Shown: one piece after another, positions 1 to 9,910 of the stretch
How positions within the stretch are numbered: the first letter of the stretch is position 1
Layout of the letters: each line of letters starts with the position of its first letter
Program-made: the position numbers and the translations under genes
DNA from: Diplonema papillatum
Lineage: Eukaryota > Euglenozoa > Diplonemea > Diplonemida > Diplonemidae
Assembly (NCBI GenBank): GCA_030068145.1
Contig: JAPJBO010000236.1
Coordinates: 124,001 to 188,000, forward strand
Direction: 5' to 3'
Length of the DNA stretch: 64,000 bases
The notes under the pieces: model-generated
Database searches by the model: none
Told to the model about the DNA's origin: nothing
The model's input: the letters and a program-made list of their open reading frames with translations, nothing else

Positions 1-25
1 CAAAAACTTCAAACCGAAAAAAAAC

Positions 26-91
26 ACTTCGCGCGGGGATCGAACCGCGGACCTGTGGGTCCGGAGACCGTCGCACTGTTGAAGTGGACCA
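26..91 (-). tRNA. tRNA-like sequence, probably a pseudogene or tRNA-derived repeat
   Basis: Read on the minus strand, this stretch has a perfect Pol III B-box-like GGTTCGATCCC, a potential 6-bp closing stem (CACTTC/GAAGTG) and a run of eight T directly after it, as a Pol III terminator would be. The D-arm is too short and the T-arm does not fold canonically, so a functional tRNA is doubtful. It resembles the two tRNA-like units at 16.9 and 17.2 kb. Confidence 0.35.
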
Positions 92-519
92 TACAGGCTT
101 GAAATCCAGGGGGAGAAAAAGCCAGCTCCGCGCTATTATCTAGTTCAAAAACAATACACTTTTTAGTGTAGAGAAAAGTGGGGTTGGCTCGAATAGAGGC
201 TATTCACATTGCATGTTCATAGGACCTCCAGTCTCGAAAAATTTTTATCAATGAATCCGCACAGTCGCTCGCGAATTTGTTTTTTCATCCGTCCCGGGTG
301 AGTCGCTGGCTGGCCTAGCACGCTTGCTAGCATCGGAGCAGCTGGCAGCCACCGAGAGGTCGCTCTCGACGAGACGGCGCCGCTGTTGCACCTGATTGTG
401 AATACAGAAACATGCAGTGTCCTTCAGCAACAGTTCCAGCTTTGCCGCAAAACTCAGCGTTGACTGGAACGGAAACCGACCCCCTCGCAAGCATTCTTCT
501 GGACTCGTAAGGGGACTCT

Positions 520-858
520 GCGCGTCGGCAGTATTTGCACTTCAGGATGGGGCTGCCGTCATGAGCGTAGACGGCTAGCGAGTGTCGGCAGAGGGTGCAG
601 TGGTCGGAGCAAGCTTGAACGCGGCAGGTCGGCGCCGCACAAATGAGTTCGTCGATGTACTTGTGTGCGGTCACCTTGCGCATGCGTCGCGCAGCCTGCG
701 AGATCACCCACTTCCGGGGTCGTCTGGATCCGGTCCCACGTGCCTTCATGCCTTTCCGCGTCTTCCGCGGCGGCCGCACGGTTCTCTGCCTGGTGGCCTC
801 TACCACCCGCTCGACCTCCGCGTCCCACGCTACCCTGTCTGCCATCAGCTCCCAGTGA
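520..858 (-). pseudogene. 3' end of a LINE-like retrotransposon (copy A)
   Basis: The minus strand encodes the C-terminal part of a non-LTR retrotransposon protein: LMADRVAWDAEVERVVEATR, a basic linker (RPPRKTRKGMKARGTGSRRP), then a zinc-ribbon-like Cys cluster (CRVQAC, HCTLC, LKCKYCRR). The same peptide recurs at 29.4-29.9 kb and 30.6-31.0 kb. There it joins a recognisable reverse-transcriptase C-terminal region across a transposon insertion (33.8-34.4 kb), which fixes the identity. Here only the last third survives, so the copy is 5'-truncated. Beyond the ribbon (below 520) the similarity to the other copies is lost. Confidence 0.6.
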
Positions 859-1231
859 GCCGGTCCATCCCCTCTTGATAGACTGTGATATACCGAAGAA
901 CACAGCACCGGGCAATTCGATGCAGCTCTAGGGACTAGGGATGGACCTGATAGACCGTGGTGGACCGTGATTCACTGCGATAAACGGCGGCGATGCACTT
1001 TCAAGAGATAGGGACGGACCGGCTCAGCTCCCAGGACTAAACACCTCGGGCGCAAGGGACCAAAAGAGCGGATAGAATGAAAAGCATGGGACTACGTTCG
1101 CACGGCCACGTTTGAAGAAGGTGGGGGACGGAAGATCTTAGTTTGATGTTCAAGCAGAACACTGCCTCTCCATGCATGTTTGGTGCTGGCGCCAAGTCTT
1201 CTTCGAAGAAAATGAGATAGAGAAATACTCT

Positions 1232-1377
1232 TTGTTGAACGCTTACGCCCGCCACTGAACCCAGATTCACCTGTGTTTCGTGTGGGCTACAGCACATTTA
1301 CCTCCTTTGATCTTTTGCAGCTGGCAGCCTCCTCAAGTGTCTCCTACAAAGCAGGTGCTTATACAAAAAAAAAAAGG
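1232..1377 (+). repeat. SINE-like dispersed repeat with A-tail (copy 1)
   Basis: A unit of about 145 bp starts near GTTGAACGCTTACGCCCGCC, runs through TACAGCACATTTACCTCC and ends GGTGCTTATAC followed by A(11). Near-identical copies lie at 21005-21152 and 30033-30169 on the plus strand, and at 15409-15490 on the minus strand (3' half). The fixed 3' end followed by an A-run is what a retroposed short element looks like. I see no clear Pol III A/B box, so the promoter type is unknown. Confidence 0.6.
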
Positions 1378-1728
1378 GGGACTGTAAGCAAGGGGCGGGG
1401 AGGGCCCCCTCCATGAAAAATATTGAGAGGCTAGATGGTGCCCAGTGAGTGCTAAGGCCGATAGGCCAGCCGTACTCTGAAGCAGCTTACGCTTGGGTGC
1501 GAATGGCGTTGCGTCTCACGACAACTGCACGGCGGAGTCAAGGTGGAGTTAAAGCGTGTGTTTGTGCGTACGTGCCATCACCTGCTAGGTAATTTCCACA
1601 GAACGCTGCCAACTGTCACTTTTTGATAATGACGACCGCGGTTGTCATTATTAGTCATTAGTTGTTTGTTTGTGCGATTTGACCTGTACGCGTTCAGATT
1701 AACCCGCTGCCAAGGTTCCTTTTTAGAT

Positions 1729-1910
1729 TTAAAGTTCGGGCGGCGCCGTTTTGTTCCGCCAGACGTCAGTGGCCCGCCGGCCGTCGTCCGTCGCCACGGC
1801 GATGCACCTGCCGTGGATGCGGGCGGGCTGGTGCCAGCCGACCTCCTCCCCGAGGGATTCGAGCGTCTGCTTCACGGCCCGCGTCACGAACGTCTCGGGT
1901 ATGAGCAGTC
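1729..1910 (-). pseudogene. Partial duplicate of the 3683-4429 gene
   Basis: From 1738 to about 1904 the DNA is almost identical to 3886-4055 and encodes the same segment (LLIPETFVTRAVKQTLESLG, then HQPARIHGRCIAVATDDGRR and VWRNKTAPP). A few substitutions are visible, such as YVWR to DVWR. Upstream on the minus strand the reading frame stays open into an unrelated stretch (CLDEAIAENGRR). Downstream the last roughly 70 residues of the full gene are absent. It is a gene fragment, either decayed or an alternative exon. Confidence 0.5.
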
Positions 1911-2139
1911 GGCGACCGTTCTCGGCGATTGCCTCGTCAAGGCAACCGTAGCAGTTCCTCTCGCCCGCACCCTGGGCGCTTTTCTGCAGCGCTGGCCGGC
2001 CGACGTGCTCAGCCATGCTGAAGGGTACTACCTCGGCATATTTGTCGCCGCTTTCATCGTTGCCGCTTGGACTTGTCTCGACGCGTACCTCTTCGTGAGA
2101 CGAGAATCCCGATCGCGCCACCTAAAAGCGTGCTGAGAA

Positions 2140-3480
2140 AGCCGATCCGACCACGGCGTACGGAGTTCGGATGTTCAGCCTGTTGTCGCCACCTTCCTTC
2201 GACAGTCATCGCCTCGGCAGGCAAGGATTCAAGCGGGGGCACCTCACAAAGCGGGATGTCAGAGCAGATTTAGGTCCGGGCTTGAGTCGAGTAAGGTGCT
2301 GTGAGTGGCGCTCTCCGGGTTCTACGGTCACAAAACCCCCGGTTCAGCGTCACTTAGAGCGAAGTGACACATGCCTCACCCAGCCGTTAGACCTCCACTG
2401 TGGCGCACCCGCTCTCGCAGCCGACATTCGTGGCGCTGGTTTGTCCGCTGAACACACACACGCGGCGGTATGGCCTTCCTCAACCGGTTCCAGCCACGAA
2501 GCCACGCCTATTGAATTGGATGGTATGTCACAACCGCGGGGTACTGAGAATCCCTGGTATGCCTCCAACCAGGGGGTGCGGCACTGAAAACACGCCGCAA
2601 GCAACAGTGGTGCCTACTGCACATCACCTGCACGCTGTATAATGTCTGACCAAGCTCACTGCACAGGAGCTTGCCACACATCCCTCGGGTCATGTGCCGC
2701 CTGTGCAAAGACATCCAGCGAGAAGCACTTTGCAGCCATGGGTGAGAAAGATGCCAGAAGGGAAGACATTGCCAGGAAAGCTCTGAAAGCCTGCCCTGAA
2801 AGCGGTGAAGCCTGCTTCAAAATCATGAAGTGAACGCGTCGTAGTCAACCGCTTGAGAACGGCTGATGATCGCCTGTTACTTAACGCTTGTCCTACTTCG
2901 TTCACCAAGCCTTGCAGAATCACCAGAATAGCATAACATGATGCAGGTAGAAGCCTGAACAGGCCTTAGAACAGTGAAAGTGGGCGCCAAAACCGAGGAA
3001 AGCGTCCCGCAAATCAGACCAGAGTTCTTAATGGACTCCAAAGCAGCACAAACGAAGCCCGAAACGGTGGATGTGGCGCCAAAGCCAGTGCAGGTTGACC
3101 CCAAAGCCTGTATAGACAGGCAGGGCGTAGTTCGGTCTGTCCCCAATGCAGGGGGCCATTCTCCTTATCTTTGCACGTCCCGGAACACCTGTGAGTGAAA
3201 GAAACCACGAAGCCCGAGGGTCGAATGCACCTGGAGAGTGCTAGAGAACGCCGAAAACGTGTGTTTGGGCTGGGATCTTGCACAGAGAAGCGACCCAGCA
3301 TCAGGTTGCGTATGTGTCTTCTATGGTGGTTTACGGCCAGCAGGCGGGGGGACCCCCTAAAAACCCACAAAATCGCATTTGGGACATCATAGAAGGCTCT
3401 CCGGAGGCTTCTGAGGGCGTATTTGAACGCAGAATGATGTTTTAGGAAGGGTATGGGGCCTCAGTACCCGTCAGACCCTG
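2140..3480. other. Stretch without a recognisable gene
   Basis: I recognise no protein domain or repeat here. One ATG-initiated 63-aa reading frame (2642-2833, plus) has several Cys residues near its N-terminus and a Lys/Glu-rich body (KHFAAMGEKDARREDIARK). It has no family I know and could be chance. Confidence 0.3.
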
Positions 3481-3482
3481 GT

Positions 3483-3538
3483 GAACTATGCGGGGATTTT
3501 TCCGCCCAAACCCCCCCCCCCCCTTTTGGCATCGTACC
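3483..3538. mobile_element. Isolated right end of the ATAT-target transposon family
   Basis: A C-run followed by CTTTTGGCATCGTACC and then ATAT (3539-3542) reproduces exactly the right terminus and target site of the 2.98-kb transposon at 58162-61141. I could not find a matching left terminus nearby, so this is a solo or truncated end. Confidence 0.55.
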
Positions 3539-3682
3539 ATATAGACATGAGACATATAGTTTTGCTTGAATCTCCGGGGGTTTTAGAGTCGCCGGTAAAT
3601 GAGACTTTTGGCAATAGAGATGCTCATGAATCGCGGCGTGTTCGTGAGGGTGATGGTCACAGTATTGTGTGTGCAGTGTGGC

Positions 3683-4429
3683 TCACCGTGTGCGCGCCCT
3701 CTTCGGCTTCGACTCTGGGATCGTTGTGTAGGCCTCGTTCAACCCGCGCAATTCGTCCGGCTGCGTTTCGAACTTGTCGGAAGGCCACGGCACGCTGCAT
3801 ATCAAGGTCGACGGCGTCACGAGGAACAACCCATCCGAGAGCTTGAACAAGTCGCGCACCGCCAGCCTCGGCGTGTTTACGACGGGCGGCGCCGTTTTGT
3901 TCCGCCAGACGTAAATCGCCCGCCGGCCGTCGTCCGTCGCCACGGCGATGCACCTGCCGTGGATGCGGGCGGGCTGGTGCCAGCCGACCTCCTCCCCGAG
4001 GGATTCGAGCGTCTGCTTCACGGCCCGCGTCACGAACGTCTCGGGTATGAGCAGCGCGCACGGGTCGACGACGGTCACCTCGTGGCCAGGGGGCTCTCCG
4101 ACCAGCTCCGGCCTGCGGCCAGGCCCGCACGCGGAATCACCAGCGGCAGCCCTGAAGCCCTTTCCGCACCGCAGGGGCGGCTCGCGGGCAGTGTCCCTGG
4201 GGTGCGAGCTGCGGGGGGTCCCCCTGTCTCGGCCACGCGCCACCGATGTTGCTGATGCCGATATTGCTGCTGATGCTGATGCTGCTGCGGCGGCGGCGCT
4301 GGCTGGCTCCGTCTGCACTTCGTCTTCGACGGCTGCCGATGCGTCGGGGCAGACGTGGGCGAGCCAGTGCTTCACTTTTGCGACCGCGATTTCACCGGGT
4401 GTCTGGGTCGGCGCGGGTCTCTTCTTCAT
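3683..4429 (-). CDS. Hypothetical 248-aa basic-tailed protein
   Basis: The frame is open from an ATG (complement of 4427-4429) to a TGA at 3683. The N-terminus MKKRPAPTQTPGEIAVAKVK is followed by a conserved-looking VKHWLAHVCPDAS segment, an Ala/Ser low-complexity stretch (residues about 42-65), an Arg/Pro/Gly-rich linker, and a well-ordered C-terminal half (PETFVTRAVKQTLESLGEEV, IHGRCIAVATDDGRRAIYVW, LFKLSDGLFLVTPSTLICSV). It ends in KPKRARTR, which looks like a nuclear localisation signal. I do not recognise the family. That the C-terminal half and the first 25 residues each recur in other copies (1.7 kb; 4.8 and 5.2 kb) suggests they are the constrained parts. Introns cannot be excluded in the linker. 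No promoter is visible, as expected if the mRNA is trans-spliced. Confidence 0.55.
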   Translation of the reverse strand: MKKRPAPTQTPGEIAVAKVKHWLAHVCPDASAAVEDEVQTEPASAAAAAASASAAISASATSVARGRDRGTPRSSHPRDTAREPPLRCGKGFRAAAGDSACGPGRRPELVGEPPGHEVTVVDPCALLIPETFVTRAVKQTLESLGEEVGWHQPARIHGRCIAVATDDGRRAIYVWRNKTAPPVVNTPRLAVRDLFKLSDGLFLVTPSTLICSVPWPSDKFETQPDELRGLNEAYTTIPESKPKRARTR

Positions 4430-5345
4430 AGTTTAGATGCTTTGTTTCCCCAACGACGAGCCCCGTTCTGTAGTGATTCAGCGAAGGTGACGGTCAGAAA
4501 TGAGTGTCAGTAACAAGGCATGTTAACAGTGTCAAGGCATGACATGTTGACAGTGACAAGGCAATGTTGGAGTGGCTGTTCGCAGTGTCAGCGGAAGTGC
4601 GTCACAAACGTCTCGGGGACGAGCAGGGCTCACCAATTGACGACGGTCACCTCGTGGCCAGGGGGCTCTCCGACCAGCTCCGGCCGGCGGCAGACACTCG
4701 TCTTCTTCGACGGCTGCCGATGCGTCGGGGCAGACGTGGGCGAGCCAGTGCTTCACTTTCGTGACCGCCGGTGTCTGGGTCGGCGCGGGTCTCTTCTTCA
4801 TAGTTCAGATGCTTTGTTTCCCCAACGACGAGCCCCGTTCTGTAGTGATTCAGCGAAGGTGACTGTCAGAAATGAGTGTCAGTAACAAGGCATGTTAACA
4901 GTGTCAAGGCATGACATGTTGACAGTGACAAGGCAATGTTGGAGTGGCTGTTCGCAGTGTCAGCGGAAGTGCGTCACAAACGTCTCGGGGACGAGCAGGG
5001 CTCACTAATTGACGACGGTCACCTCGTGGCCAGGGGGCTCTCCGACCAGCTCAGATACTCGTCTTTTTCGACGGCTGCCGATGCGTCGGGGCAGACGTGG
5101 GCGAGCCAGTGCTTCACTTTCGTGACCGCCGGTGTCTGGGTCGGCGCGGGTCTCTTCTTCATAGTTTAGATGCTTTGTTTCCCCAACGACGAGCCCCGTT
5201 CTGTAGTGATTCAGCGAAGGTGACTGTCAGAAATGAGTGTCAGCAACAAGGCATGTTAACAGTGACAAGGCAGTGTTGGAGTGGCTGTTAGCAGTGTCAG
5301 CGGAAGTGCGTCACCAACGTCTCGGGGACGAGCAGGGACATGTCA
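4430..5345 (-). repeat. Tandem repeats of the gene's 5' end and upstream region
   Basis: Two further copies of the first exon start lie upstream of the gene. ATG plus KKRPAPTQTP recurs with start codons at 4801 and 5163 (complement), giving periods of about 372 and 361 bp. Each is followed by VKHWLAHVCPDASAAVE and then breaks frame. The upstream spacer (TTCAGCGAAGGTGAC, GAGTGTCAGTAACAAGGC, TGTTGGAGTGGCTGTTCGCA) is repeated with them and decays towards 5345. The extra copies are therefore truncated 5' gene pieces. Confidence 0.7.
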
Positions 5346-5668
5346 ACAGTGACAAGGCAATGCTGGAGTGACGGTCAGAAGTGTCAGCGACAAGACATGA
5401 CATGTCAATGTCGGAGTGAACGGCAGTCACAAAGCAATTCTGGAGTGACTGTCTGACAAGCTTACTTCCGTAAGTCCCTTGGGCGGGTATTTTCCATCTT
5501 GCCCTGGTTCTTTCTTGCAGGCATCGCATCAAGGAGTATCCCAGATACTTGCTTTTCGTCAGCGAACAACAGGCGACAGACGACGAGAGTAAGCAGAATT
5601 GGTCACCCACAGCTGCGAGAAGGTTTTGTTTGTGTGTGCCGGTTGATCGTTTTCCCACTTTGTATCTA

Positions 5669-5790
5669 CACTGTGTATATTCAGGTAAGGAATTCTGATC
5701 AACCACCAAAACACGCTGCCTACGTCTTTTTAGCCTGCGCAATACATTGAAGGGCAACCCACAAGATTGTTACTGCTAAAAAGTCAAGCG
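5669..5790. repeat. Dispersed repeat GTAAGGAATTCTGATC...AAGATTG (copy 1)
   Basis: A roughly 110-bp block (TTCAGGTAAGGAATTCTGAT, AACACGCTGCCTACG, TTTTTAGCCTGC, TTGAAGGGCAACCC) recurs at 43568-43675, 45108-45200, 45300-45400, 45812-45905, 46413-46505 and 48838-48945. In the 44-47 kb copies it sits just 5', on the minus strand, of the membrane-protein exon copies. It may therefore derive from an intron end or 5' region of that gene family. Orientation of any transcript is not settled. Confidence 0.6.
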
Positions 5791-5847
5791 CAAAGGGAGA
5801 AGCACCGATGGAGCAGCTGCTGCTTATAGGGCAACGGGGTCATATTC

Positions 5848-6226
<379 letters not shown>

Positions 6227-6290
6227 TGTGGTGCGGAGAGTACGGATGAACGCCGCTCGAAAACGACGAGAAAGGTGGAAGGGTGGGTCG

Positions 6291-6955
6291 GGGATTGGAG
6301 CAAGAACGTGCTTGGAATGGACAAGTGAGTACGTCTCAAAAATACCTCAGAAAATTGTGCCCATTTTTCAATTTGCGACAAAGGCGTTGCCACGCGGGTG
6401 TCCCTGACCCGTCCCGTTCCTATATGAAGTTTCTGAGCTCGGATGGCTACCAGATGACTCCCAGGCTTCTATGTCCCCCAAATTCGAGAGAGAGAGAGAG
6501 AGACGAGTTAGAGTGCAGGGACCATCTCTCCGGGGAGTTTCCGGTCTCCTCACTTCTCTTCGCACTGCTACGGCGGGCGTAAGTCGCTCCGGAGGCGCGC
6601 TGCAGGTTGCGGCTCTGCTACAGTGAGTGGCGGCACCGGAGTTGGTGCGATTTTATGGGGTAGTTGTGTTCCCGCAAGCAGGAATTGCACCACGTCGGAG
6701 AAAGTCGACACTGATGGCAACGCCTGGTCGCAAATTAAAAATGGGCACAATTCCTACAAGGTATTTTTGAGACGTACTCATGTGCCCAACACCGCCACTG
6801 GTCATGTCCACGCCGTGTTGCAGTCCTTTAAATTGAATAGACACGGAACCTGAGGGTCTGCAGACAGGACAGCGGTATGAGCCTGGTTTGTTAGGCGGCT
6901 GTTCGACGCTCATCGCAGCCAGGACTACCCGTGCTTCTAGAACACAGGCGAATCC
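6291..6955 (+). repeat. Dispersed repeat (AACGTGCTTGGAAT family), copy 1, interrupted
   Basis: 6291-6325 and 6781-6955 together match the uninterrupted copies at 16299-16505 and 53191-53418. Shared landmarks are AACGTGCTTGGAAT, CAACACCG, GAGTGTCTGCAGACAGGAC (GAGGGTCTG here), GGCGGCTGTTCG and CAGCCAGGAC. The middle is occupied by the 455-bp TIR element at 6326-6780. Confidence 0.7.
6326..6780. mobile_element. 455-bp non-autonomous TIR element
   Basis: The termini are inverted: TGAGTACGTCTCAAAAATAC at 6326 and its exact complement ending at 6780. Similarity continues imperfectly for about 65 bp (AATTGTGCCCATTTTT, AATTTGCGAC, GGCGTTGCC). It interrupts a dispersed repeat that is intact at 16.3 and 53.2 kb, which supports an insertion. 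A target duplication is not evident. It contains a copy of the 72-bp GAGAGAGACGAGTTAGAGT repeat (about 6489-6560) and no transposase. Confidence 0.75.
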
Positions 6956-7474
6956 GTCATGGGGAGAAGAGAGAGAGGTGGAGGGAAAGGTGGGGAGTCA
7001 CGAACTTCGTAAACGGAAGGCTCGGGACGAACTTATACCGAAGAATGGACCGTGTTGGTCAAGTACAAAAACGCAAATCGGTCGCAAAGACACCAAACCG
7101 ATCGTCCCTGGGGATCGACGGCAGCACTACCCTGAGCCCAAATTCTGGATGTGGTGTCAGGTGGCAAATGATCATGGTCAGAAGGTCCTACTTGGGCGGT
7201 TCAGTTTCCTCACACTGCGTTGTTAAAGACAGTACACCGCGAGAGTAGGAGAAAGAAGAAAGGGAAACTAGAGTTTTGTCGTTGACCGCACGCCCAAATC
7301 CTGGACGTGGTTTCAGGTGGCAAATTTGGCAAATGATCATGATCAGAAGGTCCTACTAGGGCGGTTCACATTGCGTTGCTAAATAATAAAAAAAAAAAGA
7401 TGTCCCGAACAATGCAGTCGTTTGGGAGCTGGGAGGAGTCGTTATTGCACCTGTGGCCTCTTTGTTTGCTTGGT

Positions 7475-7567
7475 AAGGAATTTGGGCGACGCGCATTACG
7501 ACGGGTCTTGCAGGTGAGCTCTTTGAAGTCTCCGAGCGACTTTTAGCGATGTAAGAAGATATCAGGT

Positions 7568-7620
<53 letters not shown>

Positions 7621-7750
7621 TCTCGTCTTCTAATTAAAGACGCGCATGAATGGACCAATGAGATCCCTTCTGTCCCTACCTACTATCTGGCGAAACAGCA
7701 GTCAAGGGAACGGACTTGAAACTGTCAGCGGGGAAAGAAGATCCTTTATG
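7475..7750 (+). rRNA. Large-subunit rRNA fragment
   Basis: The sequence contains universally conserved LSU rRNA core motifs in order: GGTAAACGGCGGGAGTAACT, ATGACTCTCTTAAGGTAGCC, ACGCGCATGAATGGA, CTGTCCCTACCTACTATCTG, GCGAAACAGCAGTCAAGGGA and CAGCGGGGAAAGAAGA. Flanking LSU sequence is missing on both sides, so this is an isolated fragment of about 270 bp. It includes the site (TTAAGGTAGCCAAATG) used by R2-type retrotransposons in other eukaryotes. Confidence 0.9.
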
Positions 7751-7864
7751 CTCTGCGTGCTCTTAAAAAAAGGGCGGTGGCTACACGAGGTCAGAGAATC
7801 GGTGGGTACCTTTGTTGTTGATCGTTGGCGGTTTCGGCCACTATCCGCGTATCTTAACCCGCGG

Positions 7865-8009
7865 GGGTCGAATAATAACACCCCGAGTTATTATTCGATT
7901 TGTCGAATAATAAAAAAAGGTTCCGGGTAGCCGAACAGTAGCAGGATCAAATAGTGATAGCGTTTTTAGCCAACCAGATGTGTGTCAAACAACTGTTATT
8001 ATTCGACCC
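7865..8009. mobile_element. 145-bp MITE (GGGTCGAATAATAAC termini)
   Basis: Inverted ends GGGTCGAATAATAAC and GTTATTATTCGACCC are flanked by CCGCGG on both sides (7859-7864, 8010-8015). Flanking DNA (GGCCACTATCC on the left, GGTAGGCCCTCCTCAGTATG on the right) is contiguous at 11065-11115 without the insert, giving an empty-site paralogue. A diverged copy in the other orientation lies at about 14726-14892. Confidence 0.85.
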
Positions 8010-8710
8010 CCGCGGTAGGCCCTCCTCAGTATGGTGCCGTAGTAGGTGACCATCTGTCTTTGGTACCGCATGGCCGGCTCGTTGTGTCAGCTAGCAGCCT
8101 CCTCGGGTATTTCACGAAGGTCGGAGCATCTTTTGGAGCGCAAGTACCCTTGAGAATCCGCCGAGGTCTCCGGGGTGACACCGTTGTGAATTTGGGTTCT
8201 TCTTTTAAGACTCTTTTCTCTTGTGTTAAGAAGTCGGTGGTTTCTTAACAACAAGTTTCGCCTTTTTTAGGCGTCAGTGCCCGGCGATGATCACTCAGTC
8301 AGTTGCGTTCCGTCATAATTGCTTTTCCCAAGGACAGCAGAAGTGTCAACTAGCCTCCGAGGGCGGTCGAACCCTTTTGAGGCAGGCTTTTCTCTGCCAG
8401 AGGAAGTTGCTTGGCTTAGCTCTTTATTTAGTAGTTGCTTGCTGTTTTTTTTATTTTTTTTTTTTTCTGGGAACGTTTTCCTCTTCATTTTCCCCGACGA
8501 CAGCAAGTGTCAGACGAGCCCACCCGAATGCGGTTGTTTCTGGCGGCAGGTTTTCTCTACTGGCGGTTGCTTGCGATTTTTTTAAATAGTACACTCGGCA
8601 TTTTCGGGGAAAAACGGCGCGCACAAGAAAAAGGTAAACGACGCCCGCGAAAAAGCGATGGGTGGTACACGGTACGCGTGAAGAATACATGGTAGGGGGG
8701 AAAATGTTTC

Positions 8711-9052
8711 TTGGGTTTGAAGAGCGCGTGGTGCTTGCACCACTGAGGCCAGGTTATTTAACCGCGGATTTAGTGAGGGATTGTTCAGGAAACGGTCGCG
8801 AGCGAAACCCGACCAGGTAACGACCATTTCACTGTCTTCTTTGTTTTGTGATGCGAACATCACGAGGTGCTGTCCGAAGACACCGCCCACGTGAGCACTG
8901 TGAAGCAGCGGTTGCCAGATACTCCCGTAGCACCTATTCACGGGTTTGCAGGGGTAAAAAGGAAGGGTTTGAAGAGCGCGTGGTACTTGCACCACTGAGG
9001 CCAGGTTATTTGACCGCGGATTTAGTGAAGGATTGTTCAGGAAACGGTCGCA
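8711..9052. repeat. Direct repeat, about 90 bp, spaced 252 bp, with internal hairpins
   Basis: 8711-8800 and 8963-9052 are near-identical (TTTGAAGAGCGCGTGGT, ACCACTGAGGCCAGGTTATT, CCGCGGATTTAGTGA, GGATTGTTCAGGAAACGGTC). Each holds two short hairpins, GTGGTGC-TT-GCACCAC and GGTTA-TT-TAACC. In the second copy the latter becomes GGTTATTTGACC, which keeps pairing by G-U. No known RNA family is recognised. Confidence 0.6.
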
Positions 9053-9267
9053 AGGGGCGCAGAAAGGGGGAGTCGTGCGCTATCATGGAGTTCCAAGACG
9101 GACGTCATCGGGAAGGACATCGAAAACTGGGTCGACAAATGGTTTCCGCACGTGGAACCGTCCAGGTGTTCATACGCATCCTCAGGCACCTCTCCCGACC
9201 TTTGTCCTATCCCGTCGGCAGTGGTACTCGGACACTTGGCGAGTTCTGCACGGTGCACCAGTCATGC

Positions 9268-9354
9268 CATTTACTAGTCATATGACTACTGTCAGTACTG
9301 CAGTAGCCATTCAGTAAGAATGGCTACTGCAGGAGTCATTCCTACAAGTGAATG
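9268..9354. repeat. 87-bp imperfect palindrome with a perfect 15-bp hairpin core
   Basis: The core is CTGCAGTAGCCATTC (9298-9312), loop AGTAA, then the exact complement at 9318-9332. Outer arms CATTTACTAG and CAAGTGAATG continue the symmetry. A related weaker palindrome (AAGAATCACT ... TGATTCTCACTT) lies at about 9618-9680. Confidence 0.85.
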
Positions 9355-9408
9355 GGTCCACTTTTAGAGTTAAAGTTCGCTTGAAATTCCGGGGTTTCAG
9401 GGTCTGTG

Positions 9409-9530
9409 ACCGTTCATGAATGGGTTCTCTTAGAGCAAGAAAGGGCTATGTGGTTACGGGTTGTATATTTAGTGCACGCTTTCGTTATGGGTTATGGCTA
9501 GCCATGTCCGGGACTGTTTGTGACTTTTGT
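9409..9530 (+). repeat. Dispersed repeat with TGGCTAGCCA palindrome (copy 1)
   Basis: The unit includes GTGACCGTTCATGAATGGGT, TCTCTTAGAGCAA, GGTTATGGCTAGCCATGTCC and GGGACTGTTTGTGAC. Near-identical copies occur at about 13463-13650 and 63582-63740. Shorter related pieces are at 10262-10300 and 14503-14545, where TGGCTAGCCA or CGGCTAGCCA is followed within about 25 bp by CCGACACCAC. Confidence 0.65.
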
Positions 9531-9879
9531 GGGAAGAAATGCGGAGTTTTGTTTTATTCTTTTACTTGTTGAAACCGTACTCTTATAAAGAAATTCCTTC
9601 ACAAGATGCTGTAGTCACTGGTAAGAATCACTCGTAAGAATATTTGAGAATGACTAGTCATAATGATTCTCACTTAGTAGGAAGCACTTTTCAATGTTTT
9701 TCCGATGACTAATGCACCGAGTAGACGTGACCGAGGAGGTCAACCCTGAGAAAACAGAGTGCCCCCCCGGGTGTTAGGTCCCCCATTTTGGCCTCAAAAT
9801 ACGAGGTTCTGCAGGGTGTTGGCCGCATACTTCGCGGATATTTCTGCTAAGAACTCCCTCCTTTTTGGCATCGTCCCAC

Positions 9880-9910
9880 AGACGACAAAGGCAGACTGCC
9901 TTTGTCGTCT
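9880..9910. repeat. 31-bp near-perfect palindrome
   Basis: GACGACAAAGGCAG, a single A, then the exact complement CTGCCTTTGTCGTC, with one more A/T pair outside. It abuts a TTTTTGGCATCGTCCC sequence (9862-9876) that resembles the right end of the ATAT-target transposon family. Confidence 0.85.
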
